A stretch of DNA of 11,168 nucleotides from Alphaproteobacteria bacterium (GTDB taxonomy: Bacteria; Pseudomonadota; Alphaproteobacteria; Sphingomonadales; Sphingomonadaceae), in contig JAQGLD010000339.1 in the NCBI GenBank assembly GCA_028293055.1, forward strand, positions 1 through 11,168, in the 5' to 3' direction. The notes under the pieces are model-generated. The model saw nothing but the letters and a program-made list of their open reading frames with translations. It had not been told where the DNA came from and ran no database searches. A program made the translations under genes and the position numbers. Below are positions 1 through 11,114 of this stretch, in pieces. Each line of letters begins with the position of its first letter. The stretch's first letter is position 1.

Positions 1-920
1 CGGTGCTGCCCCCCGAGCATGACATCTTCGCCCGCTCGCGCGCGTCGGTGGTCAGGCTCGATCTCAAGAGCGAGCCCGGCGTCGCCCGGGTGCGCGAGCT
101 TGCGCGCGACGCGGACGGGCTGATCGAGGGATTCCGGCCAGGCGTGATGGAGCGGCTCGGCCTCGGCCCGGATCTGCTGCTCGGCGACAATCCGCGCCTC
201 GTCTACGGGCGGATGACCGGCTGGGGCCAGGAAGGGCCGCTTGCCTCCGCGGCTGGGCACGACATCGACTATATCGCGCTCGCCGGAGCCCTGCACACGT
301 TCGGGCGGGCCGGCGGCCCTCCGGTGCCGCCCGGCAATGCGGTTGGGGATTTCGGCGGCGGCGGGATGATGCTCGCCTTCGGAATGCTCGCCGGAATCCT
401 CTCCGCCCGCACCACCGGCAGAGGGCAGGTGATCGACTGCGCGATGGTCGACGGCGCCGCCTTGCTCGCCTCTTTGCCATGGGCTTTGCGCGCGATGGGG
501 AAGTGGAAGGACGAGCGGGGCGCCAACCTGCTCGACGGCGGTACGCCTTATTACGACGTCTATCAGTGCGCGGACGGCGAGTGGGTGGCGGTCGGGGCGA
601 TCGAGCCCGCTTTCTTCGCGGTGCTCAAGGCAAAGATGGGCCTGGAATCGGAGCAGCAGGATCCGGGACTGAGATCGGAGCTCGAACGCCGATTCCGCGA
701 CCGCCCGCGGGACGAATGGTGCGGCCTGCTCGAAGGCAGCGACGCATGCTTCGCGCCGATCCTCTCGCTGACCGAAGCTGCGGACCATCCCCACAATCGA
801 GCGCGGGGGACTTTCATCACCGCTGGCGGAGTGATGCAGCCGGGGCCGGCACCGCGATTCTCGGGCACTCCGGCGGTGCCCCCGAGGATGCCGGGCACGT
901 CGACAAACGAAGAGAAGTGA
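1..920 (+). CDS. Alpha-methylacyl-CoA racemase-like CaiB/BaiF CoA-transferase family protein (5' partial)
   Basis: C-terminal ~305 residues of a family III CoA-transferase fold protein; the N-terminus lies before the window and the reading frame begins at base 3. The blocks typical of alpha-methylacyl-CoA racemase (Amacr/Mcr) are present: GHDIDYIALAGALH, VGDFGGGGM and GAIEPAFF. His86, Asp116 and Glu201 (visible numbering) are spaced 30 and 85 residues apart, which matches His126, Asp156 and Glu241 of the Mycobacterium tuberculosis racemase as I remember them. This implies that about 40 residues are missing. The expected role is cytosolic epimerisation of (2R)/(2S)-2-methylacyl-CoA esters by proton exchange, before beta-oxidation of branched acyl chains. 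A CoA-transferase would carry a catalytic Asp that forms an acyl intermediate; the complete racemase triad argues for a racemase, but the exact substrate is unknown. It converges on acs, with 84 bases between the two stops. The family call is firm and the racemase subtype is probable. Confidence 0.88.
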   Translation, partial: VLPPEHDIFARSRASVVRLDLKSEPGVARVRELARDADGLIEGFRPGVMERLGLGPDLLLGDNPRLVYGRMTGWGQEGPLASAAGHDIDYIALAGALHTFGRAGGPPVPPGNAVGDFGGGGMMLAFGMLAGILSARTTGRGQVIDCAMVDGAALLASLPWALRAMGKWKDERGANLLDGGTPYYDVYQCADGEWVAVGAIEPAFFAVLKAKMGLESEQQDPGLRSELERRFRDRPRDEWCGLLEGSDACFAPILSLTEAADHPHNRARGTFITAGGVMQPGPAPRFSGTPAVPPRMPGTSTNEEK

Positions 921-922
921 GC

Positions 923-940
923 TTCCGGCTTTCGCTGGAG
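923..940 (+). terminator. Small hairpin just after the racemase stop (weak terminator candidate)
   Basis: Two bases after the TGA, CCGGC (925-929) pairs with GCTGG (934-938) around a TTTC loop. One pair is a G-U wobble, and the stem extends by T924-A939 and a further wobble. No T-run follows, so a Rho-independent terminator is not shown. The rest of the 84-base gap up to the acs stop holds nothing else that I recognise. A near-complementary 14-base copy lies at 6702-6715. Confidence 0.35.
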
Positions 941-1004
941 TGACGATCTCAGCGCGAACCCGCCCCCCGGATCAAAGCCGCGATCTCTTTGCCGTTGCTC
1001 CCCC

Positions 1005-2933
<1,929 letters not shown>

Positions 2934-3053
2934 CGGCTCTTCCTGCTCCTCGAATGCGAGCTTTTTAGCCTGTAGCCCGGGAACGCGCCAGCGAGCAGCG
3001 CCATCGCGATCACTCTCCTTGCGCGTAAGCGGTCGCGGGCTAGAAGCGTGGCC

Positions 3054-3098
3054 ATGATCCGCCACTTGTACGCCCGACCCGTCGCCACCGTCCGATGA
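3054..3098 (+). other. Possible 14-codon leader ORF overlapping the flavoprotein start
   Basis: ATG at 3054 opens a 14-residue frame (MIRHLYARPVATVR) whose TGA (3096-3098) overlaps the flavoprotein ATG (3095-3097) as ATGA. The flavoprotein has no Shine-Dalgarno of its own within 20 bases, so translational coupling from this leader is conceivable. The leader has no convincing ribosome binding site either. The remainder of the 161-base divergent gap (2934-3094) shows only a poor sigma-70-like pair on the + strand (TTGCGC 3019-3024, TAGAAG 3041-3046, spacing 16). This is a low-confidence call that could be chance. Confidence 0.2.
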
Positions 3099-4252
3099 CC
3101 GCGGATTTCCTGATCGTGGGTGGCGGAATAGCCGGTCTATCTGCCGCGTCGCGCCTCGCCCGCCACGGCAAGGTCATCGTCGTCGAAGCCGAGGCGGCGC
3201 TCGGCTATCACAGCTCGGGCCGGAGCGTCTCGTTCAGCCATTACGGCATCGGCAATGCGGCGGTCCGCGGCCTCACGGCCTGGAGCCGGCCTTTTTTCGA
3301 GCAGCAGCCGGAAGGCTTTTGCGAGACTCCGATCAGCCGCAAGATGCGGTCGCTCTATTTCGCCGATGAAGGCAGCGAGGCCGCACTCGATGCGCTCGCC
3401 GTCGCAATGGGCGGCTTCACCGACGCGGTCGAGCCGGTCGGGGCGGAGGCCATGCGCCGGATGGTGCCGATCCTGCGCACCGGCCCGGGTGGAGCGTTGC
3501 GCGGCCTGCTCGATCCCACCGGTCTCAAGCTCGACGCCGAAGCGATACTTCAGGCCTTTGCCCGTGCGGTCCGCGCTTGCGGGAGCGAGGTCCTGACCGG
3601 GAAGAGGATAGAGCGGATCGAGCGTCGCGGGGCCGACTGGACGGTGGCCACTGCAAGCGGCGAATCGTGGAGCGCACCGATCCTGATCGACGCCGCAGGC
3701 TCATGGGCCGACCGTATCGCGGCCCTGGCCGGGGTCCGCCCGCTCGGCCTTCAGCCCAAAAGGCGCACCATCATCGTGATCGATCCGCCGGCCGGTACGG
3801 AGGTGGCGAGCTGGCCGTTCACCCATTCGGTGGCCGGCGACTTCTACATGCTGCCCGAGGCCGGCCAGCTTCTCGTCTCGCCGGCCGACGAGGTCGAGGA
3901 CGATCCCGGGGACGCCCAGCCCGGGGATTACGACATCGCTCTCGCCGCCGATCGGCTCGAACATTATACGAACCTGGAAGTCCGGCGCATTTCGCACCGC
4001 CGGGCCGGGCTGCGCTCCTTCGTCGCAGACCGCACACCAACCGCGGGATTCGATGGCGGCGCCCCGGGCTTCTTCTGGCTGCTCGGCCAGGGCGGCTACG
4101 GCCTGCAGACCGCTCCGGCGATGGCCGCCTTGGTCGAATCCCTGGTCATCGGCAGCGCTTGGCCCGACGGCCTGGAGGCGCTCGGTGTCGGACCGGCGCA
4201 AATTCTTCCCGATCGACTGCGGACTTTTCCGGGGCCCCTGGTCGAATCCTGA
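3095..4252 (+). CDS. FAD-dependent oxidoreductase, D-arginine dehydrogenase-like (DAO family)
   Basis: 385-residue flavoprotein expected to oxidise a D-amino acid or related amine to the imino acid, which hydrolyses to a 2-oxo acid and ammonia. The N-terminal Rossmann motif is VGGGIAGLSAASRLARHG (8-25), followed by an acidic strand end (VVVEAEA). The GYHSSGRS block (38-44) and PLGLQPKRR (216-224) resemble Pseudomonas aeruginosa D-arginine dehydrogenase, as do FYMLPEAG, AGLRSFVAD and the C-terminal FFWLLGQGGYGLQT. The Tyr251 and Arg307 equivalents, which hold the substrate in that enzyme, are kept. The residues aligning with its His48 and Tyr53 appear as Phe47 and Ile52 in a gapless alignment, so the preferred side chain may differ. 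There is no signal peptide, so it is cytosolic or peripheral at the inner membrane. No clear Shine-Dalgarno precedes ATG 3095, but no better in-frame start is visible. It is divergent from acs, and the PBP gene follows 95 bases downstream on the same strand. A glycine or sarcosine oxidase-type role is a less likely alternative. Confidence 0.88.
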   Translation: MTADFLIVGGGIAGLSAASRLARHGKVIVVEAEAALGYHSSGRSVSFSHYGIGNAAVRGLTAWSRPFFEQQPEGFCETPISRKMRSLYFADEGSEAALDALAVAMGGFTDAVEPVGAEAMRRMVPILRTGPGGALRGLLDPTGLKLDAEAILQAFARAVRACGSEVLTGKRIERIERRGADWTVATASGESWSAPILIDAAGSWADRIAALAGVRPLGLQPKRRTIIVIDPPAGTEVASWPFTHSVAGDFYMLPEAGQLLVSPADEVEDDPGDAQPGDYDIALAADRLEHYTNLEVRRISHRRAGLRSFVADRTPTAGFDGGAPGFFWLLGQGGYGLQTAPAMAALVESLVIGSAWPDGLEALGVGPAQILPDRLRTFPGPLVES

Positions 4253-4299
4253 TTTCCATCGGGCCGATCAGGCCGGGTATCTGGTGTCGTCTGGCAGTT

Positions 4300-4338
4300 G
4301 CTGAAAACCGGTTCCCACTCTTCCCCACGATGCTCTAG
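4300..4338 (+). promoter_or_regulatory. Conserved alphaproteobacterial intergenic element upstream of the PBP gene
   Basis: The stretch begins GCTGAAAACCGGTTCCCACT and continues into TTCCCCACGATGCTCTAG, ending 9 bases before the PBP start. I recognise it from memory as a motif recurring in sphingomonad and rhizobial intergenic regions (consensus like AAACCGGTTTCCACTTTTC...GATGCTCTAG). I do not know an established function; it could be a promoter-associated site or a short extragenic repeat. Its 13-base core recurs with one mismatch at 10535-10547. The remaining gap (4253-4299) holds nothing else recognisable. Confidence 0.5.
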
Positions 4339-4347
4339 AGGGTGCTG

Positions 4348-6396
4348 ATGCGTTTCGAACCGCCCGCGGCCTGGGAGGATGTGCCCTCCCCATCTCCGGG
4401 CGCCCCGCGCCCGCCGGAGCTCATTCCGCTTCCCGAGAAGAAACGGCGGCGCTGGCGAATCCGCCACTTCATCGTCGCTTTGCTCGCCATCTTCATGCTG
4501 CTGGTCGCCGGGCTGGCGGTCACCGCGCCGCTGTCCCGCTCGCTCCAGCCGGTCGCAGCGCCGAGCCTCACCCTGCTTTCCGTCGAAGGCCAGCCGATCG
4601 CCCGGCGCGGCGCCGATATCCGCGCGCCGGTCCAGATCGCCAAGCTCCCGAAGCACGTGCCCGCAGCCTTCGTCTCGATCGAGGATCGCGGCTTCTACCA
4701 TCATTGGGGAATCAGCCTGCGCGGCATCGCCCGGGCGGCATGGCGCAACATGGGCGCCGGCGGCGTGCGCGAGGGCGGAAGCACGATCACCCAGCAGCTT
4801 GCCAAGATCTCGTTCCTGAGCGCCAAGCGGACCGCCGGCCGCAAGGCCCAGGAGGCGCTGATCGCGTTCTGGCTCGAAGCCTGGCTGACCAAGGACCAGA
4901 TCCTCGAACGCTATCTTTCGAACGTCTATCTCGGCGACAATGTCTACGGCCTGCGCGCCGCGTCCTGGCATTATTTCGGCCACGGGCCCGAGCAGCTCAG
5001 CGTCCAGGAAGCTGCGATGCTCGCCGGAATGGTCAAGGCGCCGACGAAGCTCGCCCCGACCCACGACCTCGCGGGCGCCCGTGCCCGCGCCAATCTGGTG
5101 ATCGCGGCGATGGTCCGCGAAGGCGCGCTCACCCAGGCCAAGGCCGACGCGCTGAAGCCGGCGCGTCTTCATGTCGAGCGCGACGCGTCCAACCTGCCGA
5201 GCGGAACCTATTTCGCCGACTGGGTGCTTCCCGCCGCGCGCTCCGGTGGCGAGGACGGCTATGGCGAGCGCCAGGTCCAGACCACGCTCGAGGCGAGGCT
5301 GCAGGCCCTCGCCGTCCGAACGGTCCGCCAGGCGGCGCTCGGCAAGGCGCAGGTCGCCCTGGTCGCGATGCGCCCCGACGGGCGGGTCGTCGCGATGGTC
5401 GGCGGCAAGGATTATGCGAAGAGCCCGTTCAACCGCGCCACCCAGGCGCGGCGCCAGCCCGGATCGACGTTCAAATTGTTCGTCTATCTCGCTGCCTTGC
5501 GCGCGGGGATGACCCCGGATTCGACGATCGAGGACAAGCCGATCAAGATCGGCGAATGGCAGCCCAGGAATAGCGGCGGCCATTATCGCGGCACGATGAC
5601 CCTGCGCGAGGCCTTCGCCCGATCGAGCAATGTCGCCGCGGTGCGGCTGCAGGAGAAGGTCGGGCGCCGCAATGTCATCCGCGCCGCGCGCGACCTCGGG
5701 GTGACCAGCCCGCTGTCCGAGGATCCAAGCCTTGCGCTTGGCACGTCCGGGATCACCCTGCTCGAAATGACCAAGGCCTATGCGGCGGTGGCGGCGGGCG
5801 CCTATCCCGTACGGGCGCAGGGCCTGGTCGAGAAGCCGAAGCCGTGGTGGGAGCGGATATGGCACAATTATGTGTCCTCTACCCATGACGGTTCCTTCGA
5901 CGAGATGAAGGACCTCCTCGCCTCGGTCGTGACCAGCGGCACCGGCCAGGGGGCGCGGCTGCAGGTGCCGACCTACGGCAAGACCGGCACCAGCCAGGAC
6001 AATCGCGACGCGATCTTCATCGGCTTCACCGACGATCTCGTCGTCGGCGTTTGGGTCGGCAATGACGACAACAGCCCGCTCGGCCAGATTGCCGGCGGCG
6101 GCCTTCCGGCGCGGATCTGGCGCGATTTCACCGCCGCGGCAGTGGGCACGCATCCGGTGAGGCTGACCGCGCCGCCGCCGGTCGAAGCCCCGGTCGAAGC
6201 GACCGGCAATGTCGCTTTCGCGATCCCGCTCGGCGATTCCGGCGTCGAGCTCGGAGTCGACATCAACGGCAACGGCGTGGCGGTCTCGACCCGCGACACC
6301 CGCGGACGCGACCAGCCGGAACCTCCGCCCGCACCGGACGAGGCCACGGCACCGCCCGACGAGCCGGACTCGGAGCCGCCGCAGGGCGAAGCGTAG
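4348..6396 (+). CDS. Class A penicillin-binding protein (bifunctional transglycosylase/transpeptidase, PBP1A family)
   Basis: 682-residue inner-membrane enzyme that polymerises lipid II into glycan strands and cross-links the peptides of peptidoglycan in the periplasm. A proline-rich cytoplasmic tail ends in a basic patch (KKRRRWRIRH) and is followed by one membrane anchor (about 41-61). The GT51 domain shows SIEDRGFYHHWG with catalytic Glu112, then GGSTITQQLAK (144-154), RKAQEALIAFWLE and YLSNVYLGDNVYGLRAAS. The transpeptidase domain shows all three penicillin-binding motifs: STFK (nucleophile Ser373, Lys376), SSN (426-428) and KTGT (545-548). The C-terminus is a Pro/Glu/Asp-rich tail of about 30 residues. 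I prefer ATG 4348 because AGAGGG (4337-4342) sits 5 bases upstream; a GTG at 4342 overlaps that site. The gene stands alone in its unit, and the next gene downstream converges. The class is firm; which PBP1 paralogue it corresponds to (PbpC and others also exist) is not settled. Confidence 0.95.
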   Translation: MRFEPPAAWEDVPSPSPGAPRPPELIPLPEKKRRRWRIRHFIVALLAIFMLLVAGLAVTAPLSRSLQPVAAPSLTLLSVEGQPIARRGADIRAPVQIAKLPKHVPAAFVSIEDRGFYHHWGISLRGIARAAWRNMGAGGVREGGSTITQQLAKISFLSAKRTAGRKAQEALIAFWLEAWLTKDQILERYLSNVYLGDNVYGLRAASWHYFGHGPEQLSVQEAAMLAGMVKAPTKLAPTHDLAGARARANLVIAAMVREGALTQAKADALKPARLHVERDASNLPSGTYFADWVLPAARSGGEDGYGERQVQTTLEARLQALAVRTVRQAALGKAQVALVAMRPDGRVVAMVGGKDYAKSPFNRATQARRQPGSTFKLFVYLAALRAGMTPDSTIEDKPIKIGEWQPRNSGGHYRGTMTLREAFARSSNVAAVRLQEKVGRRNVIRAARDLGVTSPLSEDPSLALGTSGITLLEMTKAYAAVAAGAYPVRAQGLVEKPKPWWERIWHNYVSSTHDGSFDEMKDLLASVVTSGTGQGARLQVPTYGKTGTSQDNRDAIFIGFTDDLVVGVWVGNDDNSPLGQIAGGGLPARIWRDFTAAAVGTHPVRLTAPPPVEAPVEATGNVAFAIPLGDSGVELGVDINGNGVAVSTRDTRGRDQPEPPPAPDEATAPPDEPDSEPPQGEA

Positions 6397-6445
6397 GGCA
6401 GCTCCCGATCAACCTGGTTTCGGGCAGACCCGGCTGGATCGTGGC

Positions 6446-6643
6446 TTACGCCTCCGAGCGTCGCTCCCGGCGCGCATCGAGCACCTTCTTCGCGACATAG
6501 CCGCCGGCGAGGACGAGGCCGATCGGACCGAGCATCCTTCTGGCGATGACCGGCGCGAAATAGCCGATCGCGGCGCCTTTGGCGCCGGAATTGGGACCAG
6601 CGAGCTTCTCGCCGATCATTGCGGTGAGGATTTTGCCGAACAT
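6446..6643 (-). CDS. Small glycine/alanine-rich hypothetical protein (65 aa)
   Basis: I do not recognise a named family. The protein starts MFGKILTAMIGEKLAG and has a Gly/Ala/Leu-rich hydrophobic middle (about 22-52, including YFAPVIARRMLGPIGLVLAG) that could form one or two short membrane helices. It ends in a strongly basic tail, KKVLDARRERRSEA. That it is a real gene is supported by an excellent Shine-Dalgarno, AGGAG 8 bases before ATG 6643, and by the coding-like composition. It lies downstream of the bkd operon on the same strand, 139 bases after the E2 stop, and converges on the PBP gene with 49 bases between the stops. It may be read through from bkd or have its own promoter. No function can be assigned; a small membrane-associated protein is the most I can infer. 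Confidence 0.72.
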   Translation of the reverse strand: MFGKILTAMIGEKLAGPNSGAKGAAIGYFAPVIARRMLGPIGLVLAGGYVAKKVLDARRERRSEA

Positions 6644-6701
6644 GTTTACGCTCCTGTCATCCGGGTCGAGGCAAGAGCGCTGAAGACGGGTTCAGGTTCC
6701 C

Positions 6702-6715
6702 CCAGCTTTCGCCGG
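6702..6715 (-). repeat. Short hairpin related to the one at 925-938
   Basis: On the minus strand CCGGC-GAAA-GCTGG folds into a 5-bp stem (one G-U) capped by a GNRA-type tetraloop. On the plus strand it is CCAGCTTTCGCCGG, two bases different from 925-938 (CCGGCTTTCGCTGG). The TTTCGC core flanked by an inverted repeat recalls short extragenic palindromes common in proteobacteria. It lies in the leader of the 65-aa gene, downstream of bkdB. Confidence 0.3.
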
Positions 6716-6756
6716 ACACCGGCCTTCGCCGAATAACGGTTGCACTCAGCCTGCAA

Positions 6757-6773
6757 GGCCCCCCGGCGGGGCC
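6757..6773 (-). terminator. GC-rich hairpin 10 bases after bkdB (terminator-like)
   Basis: GGCCCC (6757-6762) and GGGGCC (6768-6773) form a perfect 6-bp stem around a 5-base loop, starting 9 bases past the E2 stop codon on the minus strand. No U-tract follows, so it may protect the 3' end of the message or act as a Rho-dependent or weak terminator rather than a classic intrinsic one. It would mark the end of the bkd operon. Confidence 0.4.
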
Positions 6774-6782
6774 GGGGCGAAG

Positions 6783-8198
6783 TCATTGCATCGACAGCAA
6801 TTTCAGCGGGGCCTCGATCAGCTTCTTCATGTCCTGCATGAAATTGGCGGCATCCCAGCCGTCGACCACGCGATGGTCGCAGCTGAGCGAGAGGTTCATG
6901 CGCTTCCTGACTTCGATCCGGCCGTCGATCACGACCGGTTTCTCCTCGACCTTGTTGACCGCAATGATCGCGACTTCGGGCCGGTTGATCACTGGGGTGG
7001 AAGTGATCCCGCCCATCGGGCCGAGGCTCGAGATGGTGATGGTCGAGCCGCTGAGTTCGTCGCGTGCCGCCTTGCCGGTTCGCGCCGCTTCGGAGAGGCG
7101 AATGATCTCCGAGGCGATGTCCCAGACACCCAGCGCGCCGGCATTGCGGATCACCGGCACCATCAATCCGTTCGGGGTCTGCGTCGCCATGCCCATGTGG
7201 ACGGCGCCCGACCGCGTGATGACCTGGGCATCGTCGTCGTAGAGCGCGTTGAGCTGCGGATAATCGGCCAGCGCCCGGCACATCGCGGTGATCAGGAATG
7301 GCAAAAGGGTGAGCTTGGGATTGCCGCCACGATCCGAGTTCATCATCGCCCGGGTCTGCTCGAGCGCGGTGACGTCATATTCCTCGACCAGGGTGAAATG
7401 CGGGATCCGGCGCTTGGCCTCCTGCATGTTCTCGGCGATCTTGCGACGTAGGCCGACGACCTTGATCGTCTCGTCCTGGCGCCGCGCCGAACGGCCGTGC
7501 GAGACCGCGCCGCCATTGTAGAGGAGATAGGCGTCGAGATCGGAGTGACGCACCCGATCGCCGCTCGTCTTGACCCCGCCGAGATCGATGCCGAGCTCGC
7601 GAGCGCGCTGGCGAACCGCAGGCGCGGCAAGGACCTGCTTCCCGCCGCCGCCGTTCGTGCTGGCCGAAGTCGAAGCGCGCTGGTCGGAATCCGTGCTGCG
7701 CCCCTCGACCGGGCTCGGAACGAACGAGTCCCTGGAATCCGCCCCCTTTGCACGGCGGTCCTCGGTCTCTCGGCGATTGGGCTCGAAGCGCTCAATCGCG
7801 CGGCGATCCTCGGTCTTGCGGCGATCGCCCCCGCGCTCGTCGGTGGTGGGGATTGCCGATTCCTGCGCCGGCGTAGGATCGATCAGCCCGTCGCCGAGCG
7901 CCACCGTGTCGTGCCGCTCGCCATCCGACGCCGCTTCCTCGCCCACGGCCGAATCGGCTTCGGTCTCGATCACGACCAGCACCGAGCCGATCGGAATCTG
8001 GTCGCCCACCTCGCCGGCGAGCTCGATCACCGTGCCGGCGACGGGCGATTCCATCTCGACCGTCGCCTTGTCGGTCATCATGTCGGCGAGCTGCTGGTCC
8101 TCCTGGACGGAGTCGCCGACCTTGATGTGCCAGGCGACGATCTCGGCCTCGGCAATGCCTTCCCCGATGTCGGGCAGCTTGAATTCGTAGCGCGCCAT
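6783..8198 (-). CDS. bkdB: Branched-chain 2-oxoacid dehydrogenase E2, dihydrolipoamide acyltransferase
   Basis: 471-residue core of the branched-chain 2-oxoacid dehydrogenase complex. It transfers the acyl group made by E1 from lipoyl-lysine to CoA, giving isobutyryl-, isovaleryl- or 2-methylbutyryl-CoA. Residues 1-80 are one lipoyl domain with Lys44 in MTDKATVEM. Residues about 188-225 are the E1/E3-binding domain (AAPAVRQRARELGI...GDRVRHSDLDAYL). Residues about 243-471 are the catalytic domain, ending in CDHRVVDGWDAANF with His442 and Asp446. The linker (about 110-187) is unusual. Instead of Ala/Pro-rich sequence it holds two copies of a charged decapeptide (DRRKTEDRRA 125-134, NRRETEDRRA 141-150) and then a segment (about 157-183) encoded by a REP-like inverted repeat. 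Start ATG 8198 has GGAGG 11 bases upstream, inside the end of the E1 beta gene, and lies 6 bases after its stop. E1 partners BkdA1/BkdA2 are immediately upstream. A pyruvate or 2-oxoglutarate E2 is less likely given those partners. Confidence 0.93.
   Translation of the reverse strand: MARYEFKLPDIGEGIAEAEIVAWHIKVGDSVQEDQQLADMMTDKATVEMESPVAGTVIELAGEVGDQIPIGSVLVVIETEADSAVGEEAASDGERHDTVALGDGLIDPTPAQESAIPTTDERGGDRRKTEDRRAIERFEPNRRETEDRRAKGADSRDSFVPSPVEGRSTDSDQRASTSASTNGGGGKQVLAAPAVRQRARELGIDLGGVKTSGDRVRHSDLDAYLLYNGGAVSHGRSARRQDETIKVVGLRRKIAENMQEAKRRIPHFTLVEEYDVTALEQTRAMMNSDRGGNPKLTLLPFLITAMCRALADYPQLNALYDDDAQVITRSGAVHMGMATQTPNGLMVPVIRNAGALGVWDIASEIIRLSEAARTGKAARDELSGSTITISSLGPMGGITSTPVINRPEVAIIAVNKVEEKPVVIDGRIEVRKRMNLSLSCDHRVVDGWDAANFMQDMKKLIEAPLKLLSMQ
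7651..7726. repeat. REP-like imperfect inverted repeat inside the bkdB linker
   Basis: The left arm begins CCGTTCGTGCTGGCCGAAGT (7651-7670, continuing to about 7676) and the right arm runs from CCCCTCGACC (7701) through GGCTCGGAACGAACG (7712-7726). The outer 7 bases CGTTCGT/ACGAACG (7652-7658, 7720-7726) and an inner GTCGA/TCGAC pair exactly; about 15 of 25 arm positions match. The sequence resembles the dispersed sphingomonad palindrome CGTTCGTGCTGAGC..GTCGAAG, whose translation (STSLSTNG-like) often contaminates gene calls. Here it is read in frame as ASTSASTNG and SFVPSPVEGRS. Confidence 0.6.
7749..7826 (-). repeat. Imperfect direct repeat (two 30-base units, 48-base period) in the bkdB linker
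   Basis: Units 7797-7826 and 7749-7778 match at 24 of 30 positions and encode DRRKTEDRRA and NRRETEDRRA. Both keep the TEDRRA core. They lie between the lipoyl domain and the REP-like segment, suggesting local duplication in a linker under little constraint. Confidence 0.65.
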
Positions 8199-8204
8199 CG
8201 CCGG

Positions 8205-11080
<2,876 letters not shown>

Positions 11081-11114
11081 GCCAGCGTCCCCCGTGCACG
11101 GCGCCGCCGGGTCC

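Noticed and set aside
4096..6153. 685-codon open frame on the - strand
   Set aside because: It is antisense to the penicillin-binding protein gene and the end of the flavoprotein gene, with low-complexity Arg/Gly/Asp composition and no recognisable domain.
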